Under the pieces are notes generated by a model. It searched no databases. It saw nothing but the letters and a program-made list of their open reading frames with translations, and was not told the origin of the DNA. A stretch of DNA of 64,000 bases from positions 93,011-157,010 of the forward strand of contig JACPOP010000016.1 in the NCBI GenBank assembly GCA_016191465.1, given 5' to 3'. How positions within the stretch are numbered: position 1 is the first letter of the stretch; each line of letters opens with the position of its first letter. Positions 26,515 to 36,279 of this stretch are shown in pieces. Position numbers and translations under genes: made by a program. The DNA comes from Chloroflexota bacterium. GTDB taxonomy: Bacteria; Chloroflexota; UBA6077; CF-72.

Positions 26515-27753
26515 TTACTCCGCGCCGCCGGCGGTGACCGGCTGCTGCGCCGCGTCTGGCACGTCCGCAACGCCATCGGCGCCGGCCGCTCCGTCGGGAG
26601 CGGCCTCCGACACCGCTGCCGCGCCACCACTCGCGATGGCAGCCTGCCCGTTGTCCGAGTCGCGGCGCGGGCCATCGCCCTCGTCGGCATGCGAATCACT
26701 CTTGATGTCGATGCGCCAACCGGTCAGCTTGGCGGCGAGGCGGGCGTTCTGGCCTTCCTTACCGATCGCCAGCGAGAGCTGCCGCTCCGGCACCAGCACC
26801 TTCGCGGTTCGCGAGGGCTCGTCAATACTGACGCGCGTTACCTGGGCGGGACTCAGCGCATTCCCAACATACGTCCCCGGGTCTTCGTCCCACGGCACGA
26901 CGTCGATCTTCTCGCCGTTGAGCTCGTTGACGATATTCTGGATGCGCACCCCGCGCACGCCCACACAGGAGCCGACCGGGTCAATACCTTCCTGGCGGGC
27001 GAAAACGGCCACCTTGGAGCGGAAGCCGGCCTCCCGGGCAATGGCCTTGATCTCCACCGCGCCGCTGAAGATCTCGGGCACCTCCTGCTCGAAGAGGCGG
27101 CGCAGCATCAAGCGGTGCGCCCGCGAGACGATGATCTGCGGCCCTCTCGGCGTGGGGCGGACGTCTGCCACGTACACGCGCAGCCGCTGGCCCTGGTAGT
27201 ACCGCTCTGTGGGAACCTGCTCCTGGGGCGGCATGACGGCCTCCGCGCGCTCGATCTCTACCACCGCGGTGCGGTTCTCGATGCGCTGGATCACGCCGTG
27301 GACGATCTCGTCCTTGCGGTCCTCGAACTGTTTGAAGACCAGGTCGCGCTCCGCGTCACGCAGCTTCTGCATCACCACCTGCTTGGCCATCTGCGCCGCG
27401 ATGCGTCCAAAGGCTGGCGGGGTGACGTCCTCGTAGACCTGGTCACCGGGTTGCGCTTCCGGCCATTGGATCTCGCCTTCGGCGTTCTTCAGCTTGCGCG
27501 CCTGCTCCACGATGATCATGTTCGAATCGTCGACGTCCTCTTCGTCAGGGACCTCGTCGACGACGGTCAGCCAGTGGTACACGCGTGGCGTGCCATTCCC
27601 GGGATCGATGTCCGCGGAGATGTTGCGCGTGTCGTCCTGGTCCTTCTTGTAGGCCGAAACCAGGGCGTCCTGGATAGCCGTGACCACGGTGTCCGAGGGA
27701 ACGCCCTTCTCGGCGGCAAGCTGAGTGATTGCGGTCATGAACTCGCTTTTCAT
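26515..27753 (-). CDS. nusA: Transcription termination/antitermination protein NusA
   Basis: 412 residues: N-terminal RNA polymerase-binding domain, S1 domain ([21 protein letters not shown]), then two KH domains ([40 protein letters not shown]). The acidic C-terminal tail is short, without the AR repeats of E. coli NusA. It controls pausing, termination and rRNA antitermination. AGGGGAGG precedes ATG 27753; the frame is open further upstream. rimP, which usually comes first in this operon, is not present. Confidence 0.97.
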   Translation of the reverse strand: MKSEFMTAITQLAAEKGVPSDTVVTAIQDALVSAYKKDQDDTRNISADIDPGNGTPRVYHWLTVVDEVPDEEDVDDSNMIIVEQARKLKNAEGEIQWPEAQPGDQVYEDVTPPAFGRIAAQMAKQVVMQKLRDAERDLVFKQFEDRKDEIVHGVIQRIENRTAVVEIERAEAVMPPQEQVPTERYYQGQRLRVYVADVRPTPRGPQIIVSRAHRLMLRRLFEQEVPEIFSGAVEIKAIAREAGFRSKVAVFARQEGIDPVGSCVGVRGVRIQNIVNELNGEKIDVVPWDEDPGTYVGNALSPAQVTRVSIDEPSRTAKVLVPERQLSLAIGKEGQNARLAAKLTGWRIDIKSDSHADEGDGPRRDSDNGQAAIASGGAAAVSEAAPDGAAGADGVADVPDAAQQPVTAGGAE

Positions 27754-28089
27754 GCTGGCGACCTCCCCTTCTCGGACTGGTTGGTGGGTAGTGGGTGAAT
27801 CGAGCACCTGCAGACGGCCCTGACAGCAAAAGAAGTGGGATAACCCACTTCCGCGCAGAACAGGACCGGGTGCGTGGACTCGCGTTGGCAGCGCCAGTAT
27901 ACCAACCCTCCGCCCACCCGAGGCCACGTTGAAACGCCACCAATCTTGTCAGCGGCTTGCGCCGCCGCCCCCAGTTGCCCGGACAGCGCCCCGGCCGAGG
28001 ACTTGCCGCGGGCTGTATGCCCTCGGCCTCCTGAATCCCTCAGAACTGATGACGGAAAATCGGAAGACTCAGAACGGCGCGAACGCGCC
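27754..28089. other. Intergenic region / nusA leader
   Basis: 336 bases between ispG and nusA, both on the minus strand. It holds one terminator-like hairpin (27828-27851). The right part (about 27950-28089) contains nothing recognisable; rimP would be expected about here and is absent. Confidence 0.6.
27828..27851 (-). terminator. Terminator-like hairpin ahead of nusA
   Basis: Read on the minus strand: GAAGTGGG, loop TTAT, CCCACTTC, then TTTT. An 8-bp perfect stem followed by a short U tract is a plausible intrinsic terminator. It is ~75 bases before the nusA start, so it either ends the ispG transcript or acts as an attenuator in the nusA leader. Confidence 0.6.
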
Positions 28090-29772
28090 TCAAGCGCCTT
28101 CCGGCGGCTCGGCCCAGCGTCCGCGCTGGCGGATGAGAGCCGCGAGCCGCTCGTCGGCTTCGGCTTCCGGAACGGTGCGCTCCACCAAATCCTTGCCCAC
28201 GTACAAGTTCACGTGGCCGGGGGAGCCGCCAACGTACCCGAAATCCGCGTCCGCCATCTCACCGGGACCGTTGACGACACAGCCCATGATGGCGATCTTC
28301 ACACCTTGCAGATGGCTCGTCTTCGATCGGATGCGTTCTGTCGTAGCCTGAAGGTCAAAGAGCGTGCGTCCGCACGAGGGACACGAAACGTACTCGGTCC
28401 TGGTGATCCGCGCTCCAGAGCCCTGGAGCACCCCGAACAGCAGCCGCTCGCGCGTCTCGTTGTCCAGCGGAGCCGCCAGCCCGACGCTATCGCCAAGCCC
28501 ATCGCACAACAAGGACCCGAGCGCGGACGCGGTGCGTAACAGCACCTCTTCCTCATCAGTGCTGGGGACCCCAATGGCCAGGTGCAGCGGGCGCATGTCC
28601 CCCGCCAGCGCCATCTCGGCGGCCCGCGCCCGGTAGGCCCGTACGGCATCCCACCACGGTGGTGGAGGCGTCAAGGTCACCAACCCCGTCAGGTCCAGCG
28701 GGCCCTTGCGCCCGGCTGCTTCCGGAGGCTCCAGGACCGCCACCGGCTGGCTGGTCCCCACTTCGATCGGACCGAGGGAGACCGCGCGCGATGGCCGACG
28801 CGCGTAGTCGTACGGATCGATGCGCTCGACGGGACCGCACAGGTCGGTGCGCGCCGCTGGAAGCCCCGCGTCGTACGGCGCCACCAGCCGCTGGGCAACG
28901 GGTATCTCGGCCTCCGGCTCCTCGGTGAGCGAAACCCGAACCGTGTCGCCGAGGCCATCATCCAGCAGCGCGCCAATACCGACCGCGGACTTGATTCGGC
29001 CGTCCTCGCCCAGCCCGGCCTCGGTGACGCCGAGGTGCAGGGGGTACGGCTCCAGCCCCTCCTCGTCCATCCGTGCGACAAGCAGGCGGTACGCCTGGAT
29101 CATAACCTTGGCGTTCGATGCCTTCATCGACAGGACGATGTCGTGGTAGTCGTTTCGGGCGGCGATACGCACGAACTCCAGGGCCGACTCCACCATCCCG
29201 CGCGGCGTATCGCCGAAGCGGTTCAGGATGCGGTCCGAGAGCGACCCGTGGTTCGAGCCGATGCGCATCGCGACACCCAGTTGTTTGCACTTCCGGACCA
29301 GCGGTGTGAAGCGCTCCTCGATCCGCTCCAGCTCCGCGCGGTACTCGTGGTTCTCGTACTCGCGCACTCGGAAGAGCTTCTGGTCGGCGAAGTTCCCGGG
29401 GTTGATGCGGACCTTCTCCACGTGCTCCGCGGCTTCCAGCGCCGCGGCCGGACTGAAGTGGATGTCCGCTACCAATGGCACCTGGATGCCGCGTGCCCGG
29501 AGGCGGCGGCGGATCTCGCCGATCGCCTTCGCGTCGGTCACCGTCGGCGCGGTGATCCGCACGATCTCACAACCGACGTCGACTAACCGGACAGTCTGCG
29601 CGACCGTGGCGTCCAGGTCCTGGGTCCGGGTGGTGGTCATCGACTGCACGCGAATGGGCTGGTTGCCGCCCACGGCAACGCTGCCGATCTGGACCTCACG
29701 CGCGCGCCGCCGCCGGTACTGATAGCGGCTTGCGGTGTAGACGAGCGGGAGCGCAAGAGTGGGCGCGCTCAT
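28090..29772 (-). CDS. ispG: 4-hydroxy-3-methylbut-2-en-1-yl diphosphate synthase, three-domain type
   Basis: 560 residues. The N-terminal TIM barrel (QPIRVQSMTTTRTQDLDATV, VADIHFSPAAALEAA, KVRINPGNFAD) is followed by a large insert domain (about 255-430), then the C-terminal [4Fe-4S] domain with SCPSCGRTLFDLQ and MGCVVNGPGE. The insert makes this the longer type known from plants, Chlamydia and Bacteroidetes rather than the ~370-residue two-domain form. It catalyses the next-to-last step of the MEP isoprenoid pathway. It lies 4 bases after rseP and closes the rpsB-to-ispG gene series. Confidence 0.96.
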   Translation of the reverse strand: MSAPTLALPLVYTASRYQYRRRRAREVQIGSVAVGGNQPIRVQSMTTTRTQDLDATVAQTVRLVDVGCEIVRITAPTVTDAKAIGEIRRRLRARGIQVPLVADIHFSPAAALEAAEHVEKVRINPGNFADQKLFRVREYENHEYRAELERIEERFTPLVRKCKQLGVAMRIGSNHGSLSDRILNRFGDTPRGMVESALEFVRIAARNDYHDIVLSMKASNAKVMIQAYRLLVARMDEEGLEPYPLHLGVTEAGLGEDGRIKSAVGIGALLDDGLGDTVRVSLTEEPEAEIPVAQRLVAPYDAGLPAARTDLCGPVERIDPYDYARRPSRAVSLGPIEVGTSQPVAVLEPPEAAGRKGPLDLTGLVTLTPPPPWWDAVRAYRARAAEMALAGDMRPLHLAIGVPSTDEEEVLLRTASALGSLLCDGLGDSVGLAAPLDNETRERLLFGVLQGSGARITRTEYVSCPSCGRTLFDLQATTERIRSKTSHLQGVKIAIMGCVVNGPGEMADADFGYVGGSPGHVNLYVGKDLVERTVPEAEADERLAALIRQRGRWAEPPEGA

Positions 29773-29776
29773 TAGG

Positions 29777-30841
29777 TTACCGCAGCCCCCAGTTCACGCT
29801 GGGTATGGGCGATGTGATGTCGTTGATCGAGATCAGGACCATCAGTGCGAGCAGCACGACGATGCCCACGAAGTGGTAAGCCGCCTCGCGCTCGGGCTCG
29901 ACGCGACGGCCACGGACCCATTCGATGAATACAAAGAGCAAACGGCCGCCGTCCAGCGCGGGGATCGGCAGCAAGTTCGCCACAGAAAGGCCCGCGCTGA
30001 ACATGCCCGTCAGCACGAAAATGGGGTACCAGAAGCCGGTATCGACCACGTAGTCCAGGGCCTCGCCCGTCACCCGGGCCATGCCCGGGAGGCCAATGGG
30101 GCGCGCGTCCTGCGGGGTGATGACACCGTCCATGAGCAGCTTGGGCACCATCAGCGTCGTGCCCACCGCGAACCCCGCCTGCTTCACGCCCGAAAGAAGC
30201 GCTGGCCCGACCGCCTCCTGGTACACGCCGTTCGAGTCGAGTCGCACGCCCAGCGCACCCTGCCCGGTTGGCGGGTTGGAGCGCGGGGTGGCCGTCACCT
30301 GGACCTCCGATCCGCCGCGCCGCACGCCGAGCCGTAGCGGTGTATCGGCTCGGTCGCGGGTGAGGGTGCGGAACTCGTCCACGTTCACTGGCCTGCCGTC
30401 CAGCGACGTGATCTGGTCGCCAGCCTGCAAGCCGCTTTCCGCGGCGGGCGTGCCGGTAACTACCTCGGCCAGCCTGACCGGGCCCGTTGGTGAGATCGTG
30501 GGATAGCCCACCATCAGCGCGATGGCGAAGGCCACGATCGCGAGTAGGAAGTTCATCGCCGCACCAGCCGCCAGCACGATTGCCCGCACCTTGCGCGACT
30601 TGCCGGCGAAGCTGCCCGGGGCAGTCGGGTCCTCCTCGCCGAGCATCTTCACGAATGCGCCGAACGGAATCCAGTTGATGGAGTAGACGACGCCCCTGTA
30701 CGTGAAGCCGAACATCCGGGGTGGAAGCCCGAACCCGAACTCCTGGACGGTGATCCCGAACAGCTTGGCGGTGATGAAGTGCCCAAGCTCGTGGACAAGC
30801 ATCATCACACTGAGAATGGGCACGAACGCGAGAACGTTCAT
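29777..30841 (-). CDS. rseP: RIP metalloprotease RseP (site-2 protease family)
   Basis: 354 residues. The zinc motif HELGH is in the first membrane segment (about 18-22), a single PDZ domain follows (about 120-195), and the third metal ligand motif is PALDGGRLLF near the C-terminus. It cleaves transmembrane segments of anti-sigma factors or signal peptides. In most bacteria dxr precedes rseP in this cluster; here cdsA does directly. Confidence 0.95.
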   Translation of the reverse strand: MNVLAFVPILSVMMLVHELGHFITAKLFGITVQEFGFGLPPRMFGFTYRGVVYSINWIPFGAFVKMLGEEDPTAPGSFAGKSRKVRAIVLAAGAAMNFLLAIVAFAIALMVGYPTISPTGPVRLAEVVTGTPAAESGLQAGDQITSLDGRPVNVDEFRTLTRDRADTPLRLGVRRGGSEVQVTATPRSNPPTGQGALGVRLDSNGVYQEAVGPALLSGVKQAGFAVGTTLMVPKLLMDGVITPQDARPIGLPGMARVTGEALDYVVDTGFWYPIFVLTGMFSAGLSVANLLPIPALDGGRLLFVFIEWVRGRRVEPEREAAYHFVGIVVLLALMVLISINDITSPIPSVNWGLR

Positions 30842-30999
30842 GATGCGAGGTGGACCTCTCCTAAATCATACCAACGCCATTTGCCGCCGCCGGACCTATT
30901 GGTGCGTCCATTGGTCAGGAGGAGGGGCCGTCTTCCGGTACCGGTGGAGCCCGCGCGCGGTGTGGTGAAGTCATGCACGGTGGTTCGCTGCACCTCGTC

Positions 31000-31908
31000 T
31001 CAGCGCGATCCGAACGCCTGGAGGAACATCACCCCCACGGGAACGGTGAACAACAGGCTGTCCATGCGATCCAAGATGCCGCCGTGCCCGGGTAGGAAGG
31101 CTCCAGAATCCTTGGTCCCGGTCTGGCGCTTCAGCAGTGATTCGGCGAGGTCGCCCAGCACCGCCGCGATCCCAATCGCCGCGCCGAACCCGAGCAGGAG
31201 GAGAGGACTGTTCCCGGTCAGTGCGCCCCAGCCGGCAGCCACCAGCGCCGAGGCGGCAACACCGCCCAGCGCACCCTCCAGCGACTTCTTGGGGCTGATC
31301 AAAGGCGCCAGTGGCGTGCGTCCGAAAGCCCGCCCCACAAAGAAAGCAGCGGTATCGCAGATGAAATTCAGGCCCATCACCGTGATGACCCAGTAGCCGC
31401 CTTCGGGCCGATCCCGGAGCGGGGCAAAGAACTGCAGCAAGCCGCCGATGTACAAACCGAACGCGAGCGAAGTCGCCCAATCGAACAGGACGTTCTCCAG
31501 TCGTTGGCGTCGTATGGGGATCAGCAGGCTGGCCATGAGCGCCACCCCGAGCAGCAGGAAGCCGTCCTCGCCGAAGAGCGGCCGGCCAGCCTGGCGGTTC
31601 ACCAGGAACCAGGCATTCAACGGCAAGAAGATAGCCACGCCGAACAGCACCGGATCGACGGATTCGCTGCCTACCGAGCGCAGCATGGCGCGGCCTTCCA
31701 GCGCCCCCAGCAGCGCCGCGATTGCCAGCACGCCACCGTAGACGTAGCCACCAAATGTGCCCTTCTCGCCAAACAGGGCCACGGCGAACAGGAAGGGCAC
31801 TGCCACCGCCGCGCTCAGGAGGCGCAGGGTCAGCACGGCGCCTGCCATCCGCCGGGCGGCGGCCACTGGCAGCGCACGGGCGAGCATCGCCATGCCCATG
31901 CGCGCCAC
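31000..31908 (-). CDS. cdsA: Phosphatidate cytidylyltransferase
   Basis: 302 residues with about eight hydrophobic helices. The CDP-diglyceride synthetase signature is at the C-terminus: GDLAESLLKRQTGTKDSGAF followed by LPGHGGILDRMDSLL. It makes CDP-diacylglycerol, the precursor of phospholipids, in the membrane. Start GTG 31908, with ATGs at 31899 and 31893 as alternatives. The preceding 189 bases show no gene. Confidence 0.95.
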   Translation of the reverse strand: MARMGMAMLARALPVAAARRMAGAVLTLRLLSAAVAVPFLFAVALFGEKGTFGGYVYGGVLAIAALLGALEGRAMLRSVGSESVDPVLFGVAIFLPLNAWFLVNRQAGRPLFGEDGFLLLGVALMASLLIPIRRQRLENVLFDWATSLAFGLYIGGLLQFFAPLRDRPEGGYWVITVMGLNFICDTAAFFVGRAFGRTPLAPLISPKKSLEGALGGVAASALVAAGWGALTGNSPLLLLGFGAAIGIAAVLGDLAESLLKRQTGTKDSGAFLPGHGGILDRMDSLLFTVPVGVMFLQAFGSR

Positions 31909-32097
31909 CGTCGCCAGGCGCTGCCGCTCCTACGATGCACGGACGCACACGCCTGGGATGAGTCCGTGGACCGGTTGGCACGCGCCTAACAGGTCCACAC
32001 ACCGTTGGCATGGTTCCACGGTTCTGCCGGCACGTGCTATGGAAGCAGCTCTCAAGATTCTGCACGAAGTGCCAGGGGTGGCAGGCTCTGGTAGCCG

Positions 32098-32859
32098 TCA
32101 GACGAGCCCGCCGAAGCGGCGGGTCCGGCGGCCGAAATCGGCGAATGCCCGGTACAGCTCCTCGCGCCCGAACTCGGGCCAACAGACCGGCGTGGCGTAG
32201 TACTCCGCGTACGCGGCCTGCCAGAGCAGGAAGTTGCTGAGGCGCATCTCGCCCGCCGTACGGATTACCAGGTCTGGATCAGGCAGGCCCGCGGTATCGA
32301 GGAACTCGCCAATCCGCTCTTCGGTGATTCCCTCGGGATCGACGCCCTGTGCGAGCATGCGGCGCACGGCACGGGCAATCTCGGCGCGTCCGCCGTAGTT
32401 GAAGGCCACGTTCAGCACCATGCGCGTGTTGCTGGCGGTCAGGTCGACCGCGCGCTGGACACTCTTTGCCAGTGCCGCCGAAATCCCGTCAAGGCTCCCA
32501 GAGTGGTGGATGCGCACGTTGTTGCGGTTCAGGTCCGCGGCCTCACGATCGATGGCCTCGGCCAGCAGCGACATCAAGCCCCACACTTCGTCGGCTGGTC
32601 GCCGCCAGTTCTCGGTGGAGAACGCATAGATGGTGAGCACCTCCACCCCCGCGTCCGCGCACGCCATGGTGATCCGGCGCACGTTCTCGCGCCCGGCGTG
32701 GTGGCCGGCCAGGCGCGGCATGCCGCGCGCACGCGCCCAACGACCGTTGCCATCCATGATGATGGCCACGTGGCGTGGCACGGCGCTCAGCCCGTACTCC
32801 GCCAGGATCCGCTCGGCCGTCTCGGAATCTGCGCGCTTCTGCGCGGCCGCAACCGCCAC
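32098..32859 (-). CDS. uppS: Isoprenyl (undecaprenyl) diphosphate synthase
   Basis: 253 residues. cis-prenyltransferase signatures: HVAIIMDGNGRWARARG, GHHAGRENVRRI, YAFSTENWRRP, and DLVIRTAGEMRLSNFLLWQ with AEYYATPVCWPEF. It builds the C55 lipid carrier for cell-wall synthesis. GTG 32859 starts 7 bases past the frr stop; the open frame extends back over frr in another frame and is not used. Confidence 0.96.
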   Translation of the reverse strand: MAVAAAQKRADSETAERILAEYGLSAVPRHVAIIMDGNGRWARARGMPRLAGHHAGRENVRRITMACADAGVEVLTIYAFSTENWRRPADEVWGLMSLLAEAIDREAADLNRNNVRIHHSGSLDGISAALAKSVQRAVDLTASNTRMVLNVAFNYGGRAEIARAVRRMLAQGVDPEGITEERIGEFLDTAGLPDPDLVIRTAGEMRLSNFLLWQAAYAEYYATPVCWPEFGREELYRAFADFGRRTRRFGGLV

Positions 32860-32866
32860 GTTCCGC

Positions 32867-33415
32867 CTAGACCTCCAGCACCTCGGTCTCCTTCTGCTTG
32901 GAGACCTCATCGACCTCGTGGATGTGCTGGCTCGTGATCTTCTCCAGCCGCTCCTGGCCACGCTTGATGTCGGCCTCGGAAACGCTCTCCACCCTCTTCA
33001 ACTGGTCCATGCCATCGCGGCGGATGTTGCGCACGGCCACGCGGCCTTCTTCGGCGCGCTGGTGGACCTGCTTCACCAGGTCTTTGCGGCGCTCCTCCGT
33101 CGGGTGCGGCAGCGCCAGGCGGATCACGTTGCCGTCGTTGGTGGGGTTGATCCCTAGCTCGGACTTCTGGATCGCCTTCTCAATCGCCCCCAGCATGCCC
33201 TTATCCCAGGGCTGGATCACCAACATCCGCGCATCAGGAGAGGTAATCTGCGCCATCTGGCTGATGGGCGTGGGCGTTCCGTAGTAATCCACCCGCAGCG
33301 GCTCCAGGAGCGCCGGCGTGGCCCGACCCGTCCGGATGGAGACCATCTCGTGGCGCACGTGCTCGAGCGCCTTTTTCATGCGTTCTTCCGACGCTTTCAG
33401 GATGTCGTCGATCAT
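32867..33415 (-). CDS. frr: Ribosome recycling factor
   Basis: 182 residues, standard length. Three-helix-bundle sequence with SIRTGRATPALLEPLRVDYY, IQPWDKGMLGAIEKAI and RLALPHPTEERRKDLVKQV. With EF-G it splits post-termination ribosomes. Between pyrH and uppS as usual. Confidence 0.98.
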   Translation of the reverse strand: MIDDILKASEERMKKALEHVRHEMVSIRTGRATPALLEPLRVDYYGTPTPISQMAQITSPDARMLVIQPWDKGMLGAIEKAIQKSELGINPTNDGNVIRLALPHPTEERRKDLVKQVHQRAEEGRVAVRNIRRDGMDQLKRVESVSEADIKRGQERLEKITSQHIHEVDEVSKQKETEVLEV

Positions 33416-33503
33416 GCGACCCGCGTAACTTCAGAATGACTCTGAGATAGTGGCCGACTTCCGCGCGGGCAGCAATGCCGTGCAGGCATCGGTCCTGTGC
33501 AGT

Positions 33504-34238
33504 TTACGAGACGAGTGTGCCGACCGAGCCCTGTCCCTGGACCAGCCGGGCGAGGTTGGTCTCATTGCGGAGGTCAAACACCAGGATCGGCAGCTTGTTG
33601 TCCATGCACAGCGACAGCGCGGTGCTGTCCATCACCTTGAGGCGCTTTTCCAATGCCTCCATGTACCCGAGCCGCTGATACTTGCGGGCCGCCGGGTTTG
33701 TGCGGGGATCGGAGTCGTACACGCCGTCCACGCGGTTTTTCGCCATCAACAGCACGTCCGCACCAATCTCGAGGGCCCGCAACGAGGCCGCAGTATCCGT
33801 AGTGAAGAACGGGTTTCCAGTGCCCGCTCCGAAAATCACCACGCGCCCCTTCTCCAGGTGGCGGATGGCACGGCGGCGGATGTACGGCTCGGCCACCTCC
33901 ATCATGGTCACAGCGCTCTGCACCCGGGTGTGAAACCCATTTCGCTCCAGGGCCGACTGCAGGGCGAGGGCATTCATCACCGTCGCCAGCATCCCCATGT
34001 AATCCGCGGTGGATCGATCCATCCCCCGCGCCGCCGCGGCCTCGCCGCGCCAGATGTTCCCTCCGCCGATGACCACGCCCACTTCGACACCCAGCTTCAC
34101 CACCTCGCCGAGCTGGCCGGCGACGTATTCCACAGTGGGGTGATCGATGCCATACGAGCCGTCACCCTGCATCGCCTCGCCGCTCAGCTTGAGCAGGACG
34201 CGGCGATACCGGAGCGGGCTGCCATCGAGGGTGGTCAA
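33504..34238 (-). CDS. pyrH: UMP kinase
   Basis: 244 residues of the amino-acid-kinase fold: [51 protein letters not shown] and [12 protein letters not shown]. It phosphorylates UMP to UDP with ATP. The start is TTG 34238, with no clear Shine-Dalgarno. It follows tsf after 168 bases that hold a dispersed hairpin repeat. Confidence 0.97.
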   Translation of the reverse strand: MTTLDGSPLRYRRVLLKLSGEAMQGDGSYGIDHPTVEYVAGQLGEVVKLGVEVGVVIGGGNIWRGEAAAARGMDRSTADYMGMLATVMNALALQSALERNGFHTRVQSAVTMMEVAEPYIRRRAIRHLEKGRVVIFGAGTGNPFFTTDTAASLRALEIGADVLLMAKNRVDGVYDSDPRTNPAARKYQRLGYMEALEKRLKVMDSTALSLCMDNKLPILVFDLRNETNLARLVQGQGSVGTLVS

Positions 34239-34277
34239 CCGGCTAATCCATCACGGCGGACGTTCGCCGGTAGTGGC

Positions 34278-34350
34278 TGTCATCCTGAGCGGAGCGAAGA
34301 ATCCGTCTGCCACACATGGGTACGGATCCTTCTCTGCGTTCAGGATGACA
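34278..34350. repeat. Dispersed GTCATCCTGAGC repeat as a hairpin, copy 1
   Basis: Left arm 34278-34306 (TGTCATCCTGAGCGGAGCGA onward) and right arm 34322-34350 are imperfect reverse complements over 29 bases with a 15-base loop. It sits between tsf and pyrH inside the operon, so it may form a stem in the mRNA. The same core recurs at 36078, 48924 and 62553. Confidence 0.85.
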
Positions 34351-34406
34351 AACCGTGCCCTCCGGATGGCAGGTGCCAACCCTCGCTGCAGCTCCACGCA
34401 TCGGGA

Positions 34407-34904
34407 CTACAGGCCGCCCAGCTCGAAGCGCGCGATCCGGCGGATCACGATGTTCTCCTTAAGGTTGGCAATGCCTTCGTTCACCAGGTCCTGGATGGTC
34501 CTACTGCTGTCGCGAATGTAGCTCTGCTTGAGCAGCGGCACGTCGTCCTCGGCGCCTGCCGCGGCCGCCTCGTCGTCCGAGATGCGCGTTGGCTTCATCG
34601 CCGCCACCTGCATGGCAATCTCGCGCGCGAGCTGGCGGAACTGATCGGTGCGAGCCACGAAGTCCGTTTCGCAGTTCAGCTCGATCAGCGCGCCAACCCG
34701 TCCGCCGGCGTGGATGTAACTCTCTACCAGGCCCTGGCTGGCCTCGCGGCCAGCCTTCTTGGACACACTCGCCAGGCCCCACTGCTTCAGCAGGTTGCGT
34801 GCCTCACCCATGTCGCCGCTCGATTGGTCAAGCGCGCGCTTGCAGTCCATGATCCCGGCTCCGGTCTCTTCCCGGAGCACCTTGATCGCATCGGTTCCAG
34901 CCAT
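34407..34904 (-). CDS. tsf: Elongation factor Ts
   Basis: 165 residues, a short EF-Ts lacking the second dimerisation/coiled-coil part of the ~280-residue E. coli protein, as in several other thermophilic and Chloroflexota lineages. The UBA-like N-terminus (IKVLREETGAGIMDCKRAL) and core ESYIHAGGRVGALIELNCET DFVART are clear. It recycles EF-Tu. ATG 34904 lies just after the rpsB stop. Confidence 0.95.
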   Translation of the reverse strand: MAGTDAIKVLREETGAGIMDCKRALDQSSGDMGEARNLLKQWGLASVSKKAGREASQGLVESYIHAGGRVGALIELNCETDFVARTDQFRQLAREIAMQVAAMKPTRISDDEAAAAGAEDDVPLLKQSYIRDSSRTIQDLVNEGIANLKENIVIRRIARFELGGL

Positions 34905-34909
34905 AGGTC

Positions 34910-35728
34910 CTAGCGGTCTTCCTCTTCCTCTTCGCCGAAGCCGAAATCGACTTCGGTCATGCTGATCAGGTCCATGGGCATCTCCTCGATATCTCCCTCG
35001 GAGAGCCCGCCCTCGGCGCCGTCTTCGCCCACCACCGCGGCGCGCTGCTCGCGGCCCTCGATGATCGCGTCGGCCAGCTTGCCGGCAATGAGCCGCACGG
35101 CGCGGATGGCGTCGTCGTTGGACGGCACCGGCCAATCGATGACCTGTGGGTTGCAGTTGGTATCCACCATCGCCACCACGGGCATCTTCAGGCGGTTCGC
35201 CTCGGCGACCGCGATCGCCTCGCGGTGCGGGTCGACGATGAAGACCATGTCGGGCAGGCGGTAGTTCTTGCGCAGGCCACCCACCATCCGCTGCAGCTTC
35301 TCGAGCTGGTCGTTGAGCTTGATGGCTTCCTTTTTCGGCAGGACGTCGAACTCGCCGGCTTCCTTGCGGCGCTCGATGTCCTCCATGCGGCGGATGCGGG
35401 TGAGAATGGTGGCGTAGTTCGTGAGGGTGCCGCCCATCCAGCGCTGGTTCACCCAGGGCATGCCCGCGCGGGTGGCTTCTTCCGCAATGGTGTCCTGGGC
35501 CTGCTTCTTGGTGCCGACGAACAGCATCGACTTGCCTTCAGAGGCTTGCTGCCGCACAAACGTCATCGCCTCATCGAGCCGGCGCACCGTCTGCTGCAGG
35601 TCGATAATGTGGATCCCGTTGCGCTCGGTGAAGATGAACGGGCGCATGCGCGGGTCCCACCGGCGGGTCTGGTGGCCGAAGTGGACGCCAGCTTCGAGCA
35701 GCGTCTTCATCTGGACTGGGGCGGGCAT
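34910..35728 (-). CDS. rpsB: 30S ribosomal protein S2
   Basis: 272 residues. S2 signatures [41 protein letters not shown] and [11 protein letters not shown], with an acidic Glu-rich C-terminal tail (FGEEEEEDR). The ATG at 35728 has GAAGGAG before it. First gene of the rpsB-tsf-pyrH-frr-uppS-cdsA-rseP-ispG series. Confidence 0.98.
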   Translation of the reverse strand: MPAPVQMKTLLEAGVHFGHQTRRWDPRMRPFIFTERNGIHIIDLQQTVRRLDEAMTFVRQQASEGKSMLFVGTKKQAQDTIAEEATRAGMPWVNQRWMGGTLTNYATILTRIRRMEDIERRKEAGEFDVLPKKEAIKLNDQLEKLQRMVGGLRKNYRLPDMVFIVDPHREAIAVAEANRLKMPVVAMVDTNCNPQVIDWPVPSNDDAIRAVRLIAGKLADAIIEGREQRAAVVGEDGAEGGLSEGDIEEMPMDLISMTEVDFGFGEEEEEDR

Positions 35729-35960
35729 GGAAACTCCTTCTCGTTCGTTCCGCCGCGGCCGTCTGCCCGCCGGGAACCGGGACACGGCGCGAGCAGGCAC
35801 GCCAACCCAGAAGGGCGGGACATGCGCCACGAACCGCGCGAGTGCTCCGGCACGAGCCCGGCGATCGGGCCGCGTGTGAAGTGGTGCTTCCCGGAACAGG
35901 CGCACAGCGCGGCCCGGGGAGCGCCAGAGTATAGCGCGATACGATCCGGCGGCCCCTGCG

Positions 35961-36265
35961 AGTTCCGAGTTCCGAGTTCCAAGTTCGAAGTTCCAAGTTC
36001 CAAGTTCCAACTTGCCACTTGCAAGTTTGTCCGGGACGACTCGACTCCTGACCGCCGACCACTGACCACTCGGTGGGACGGATCCTTCGCTTCGCTCAAG
36101 GATGACACCGACACTTCGTCACCTTGGAACTTAGAACTTGGAACTTGGAACTTAGAACTTGGAACTTAGAACTTGGAACTTGGAACTTGGAACTTGGAAC
36201 TTGGAACTTGGAACTTGGAACTTGGAACTTGGAACTTGGAACTTGGAACTTGGAACTTGGAACTT
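35961..36265. repeat. TTGGAAC heptamer repeats in inverted arms, locus 2
   Basis: Left arm 35961-36011 is about seven imperfect units of GTTCCAA; right arm 36123-36265 about 20 units of TTGGAAC, the first third with TTAGAAC variants and the rest nearly perfect. The 111-base loop holds one copy of the dispersed GTCATCC element. It occupies most of the 551-base gap between rpsB and mltG. As 7 is not a multiple of 3, the array is open in several frames and yields spurious [14 protein letters not shown] peptides. Confidence 0.92.
36078..36107. repeat. Dispersed GTCATCC repeat, copy 2 (nested)
   Basis: ACGGATCCTTCGC ... AAGGATGACA, one arm of the element found as a hairpin at 34278-34350, here nested in the loop of the TTGGAAC array. 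Confidence 0.8.
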
Positions 36266-36279
36266 CGCACCGTCCCGCG

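Noticed and set aside
36123..36265. Regular short repeats that might suggest a CRISPR array
   Set aside because: The unit is only 7 bases and directly tandem with no spacers, and no cas gene is in the window.
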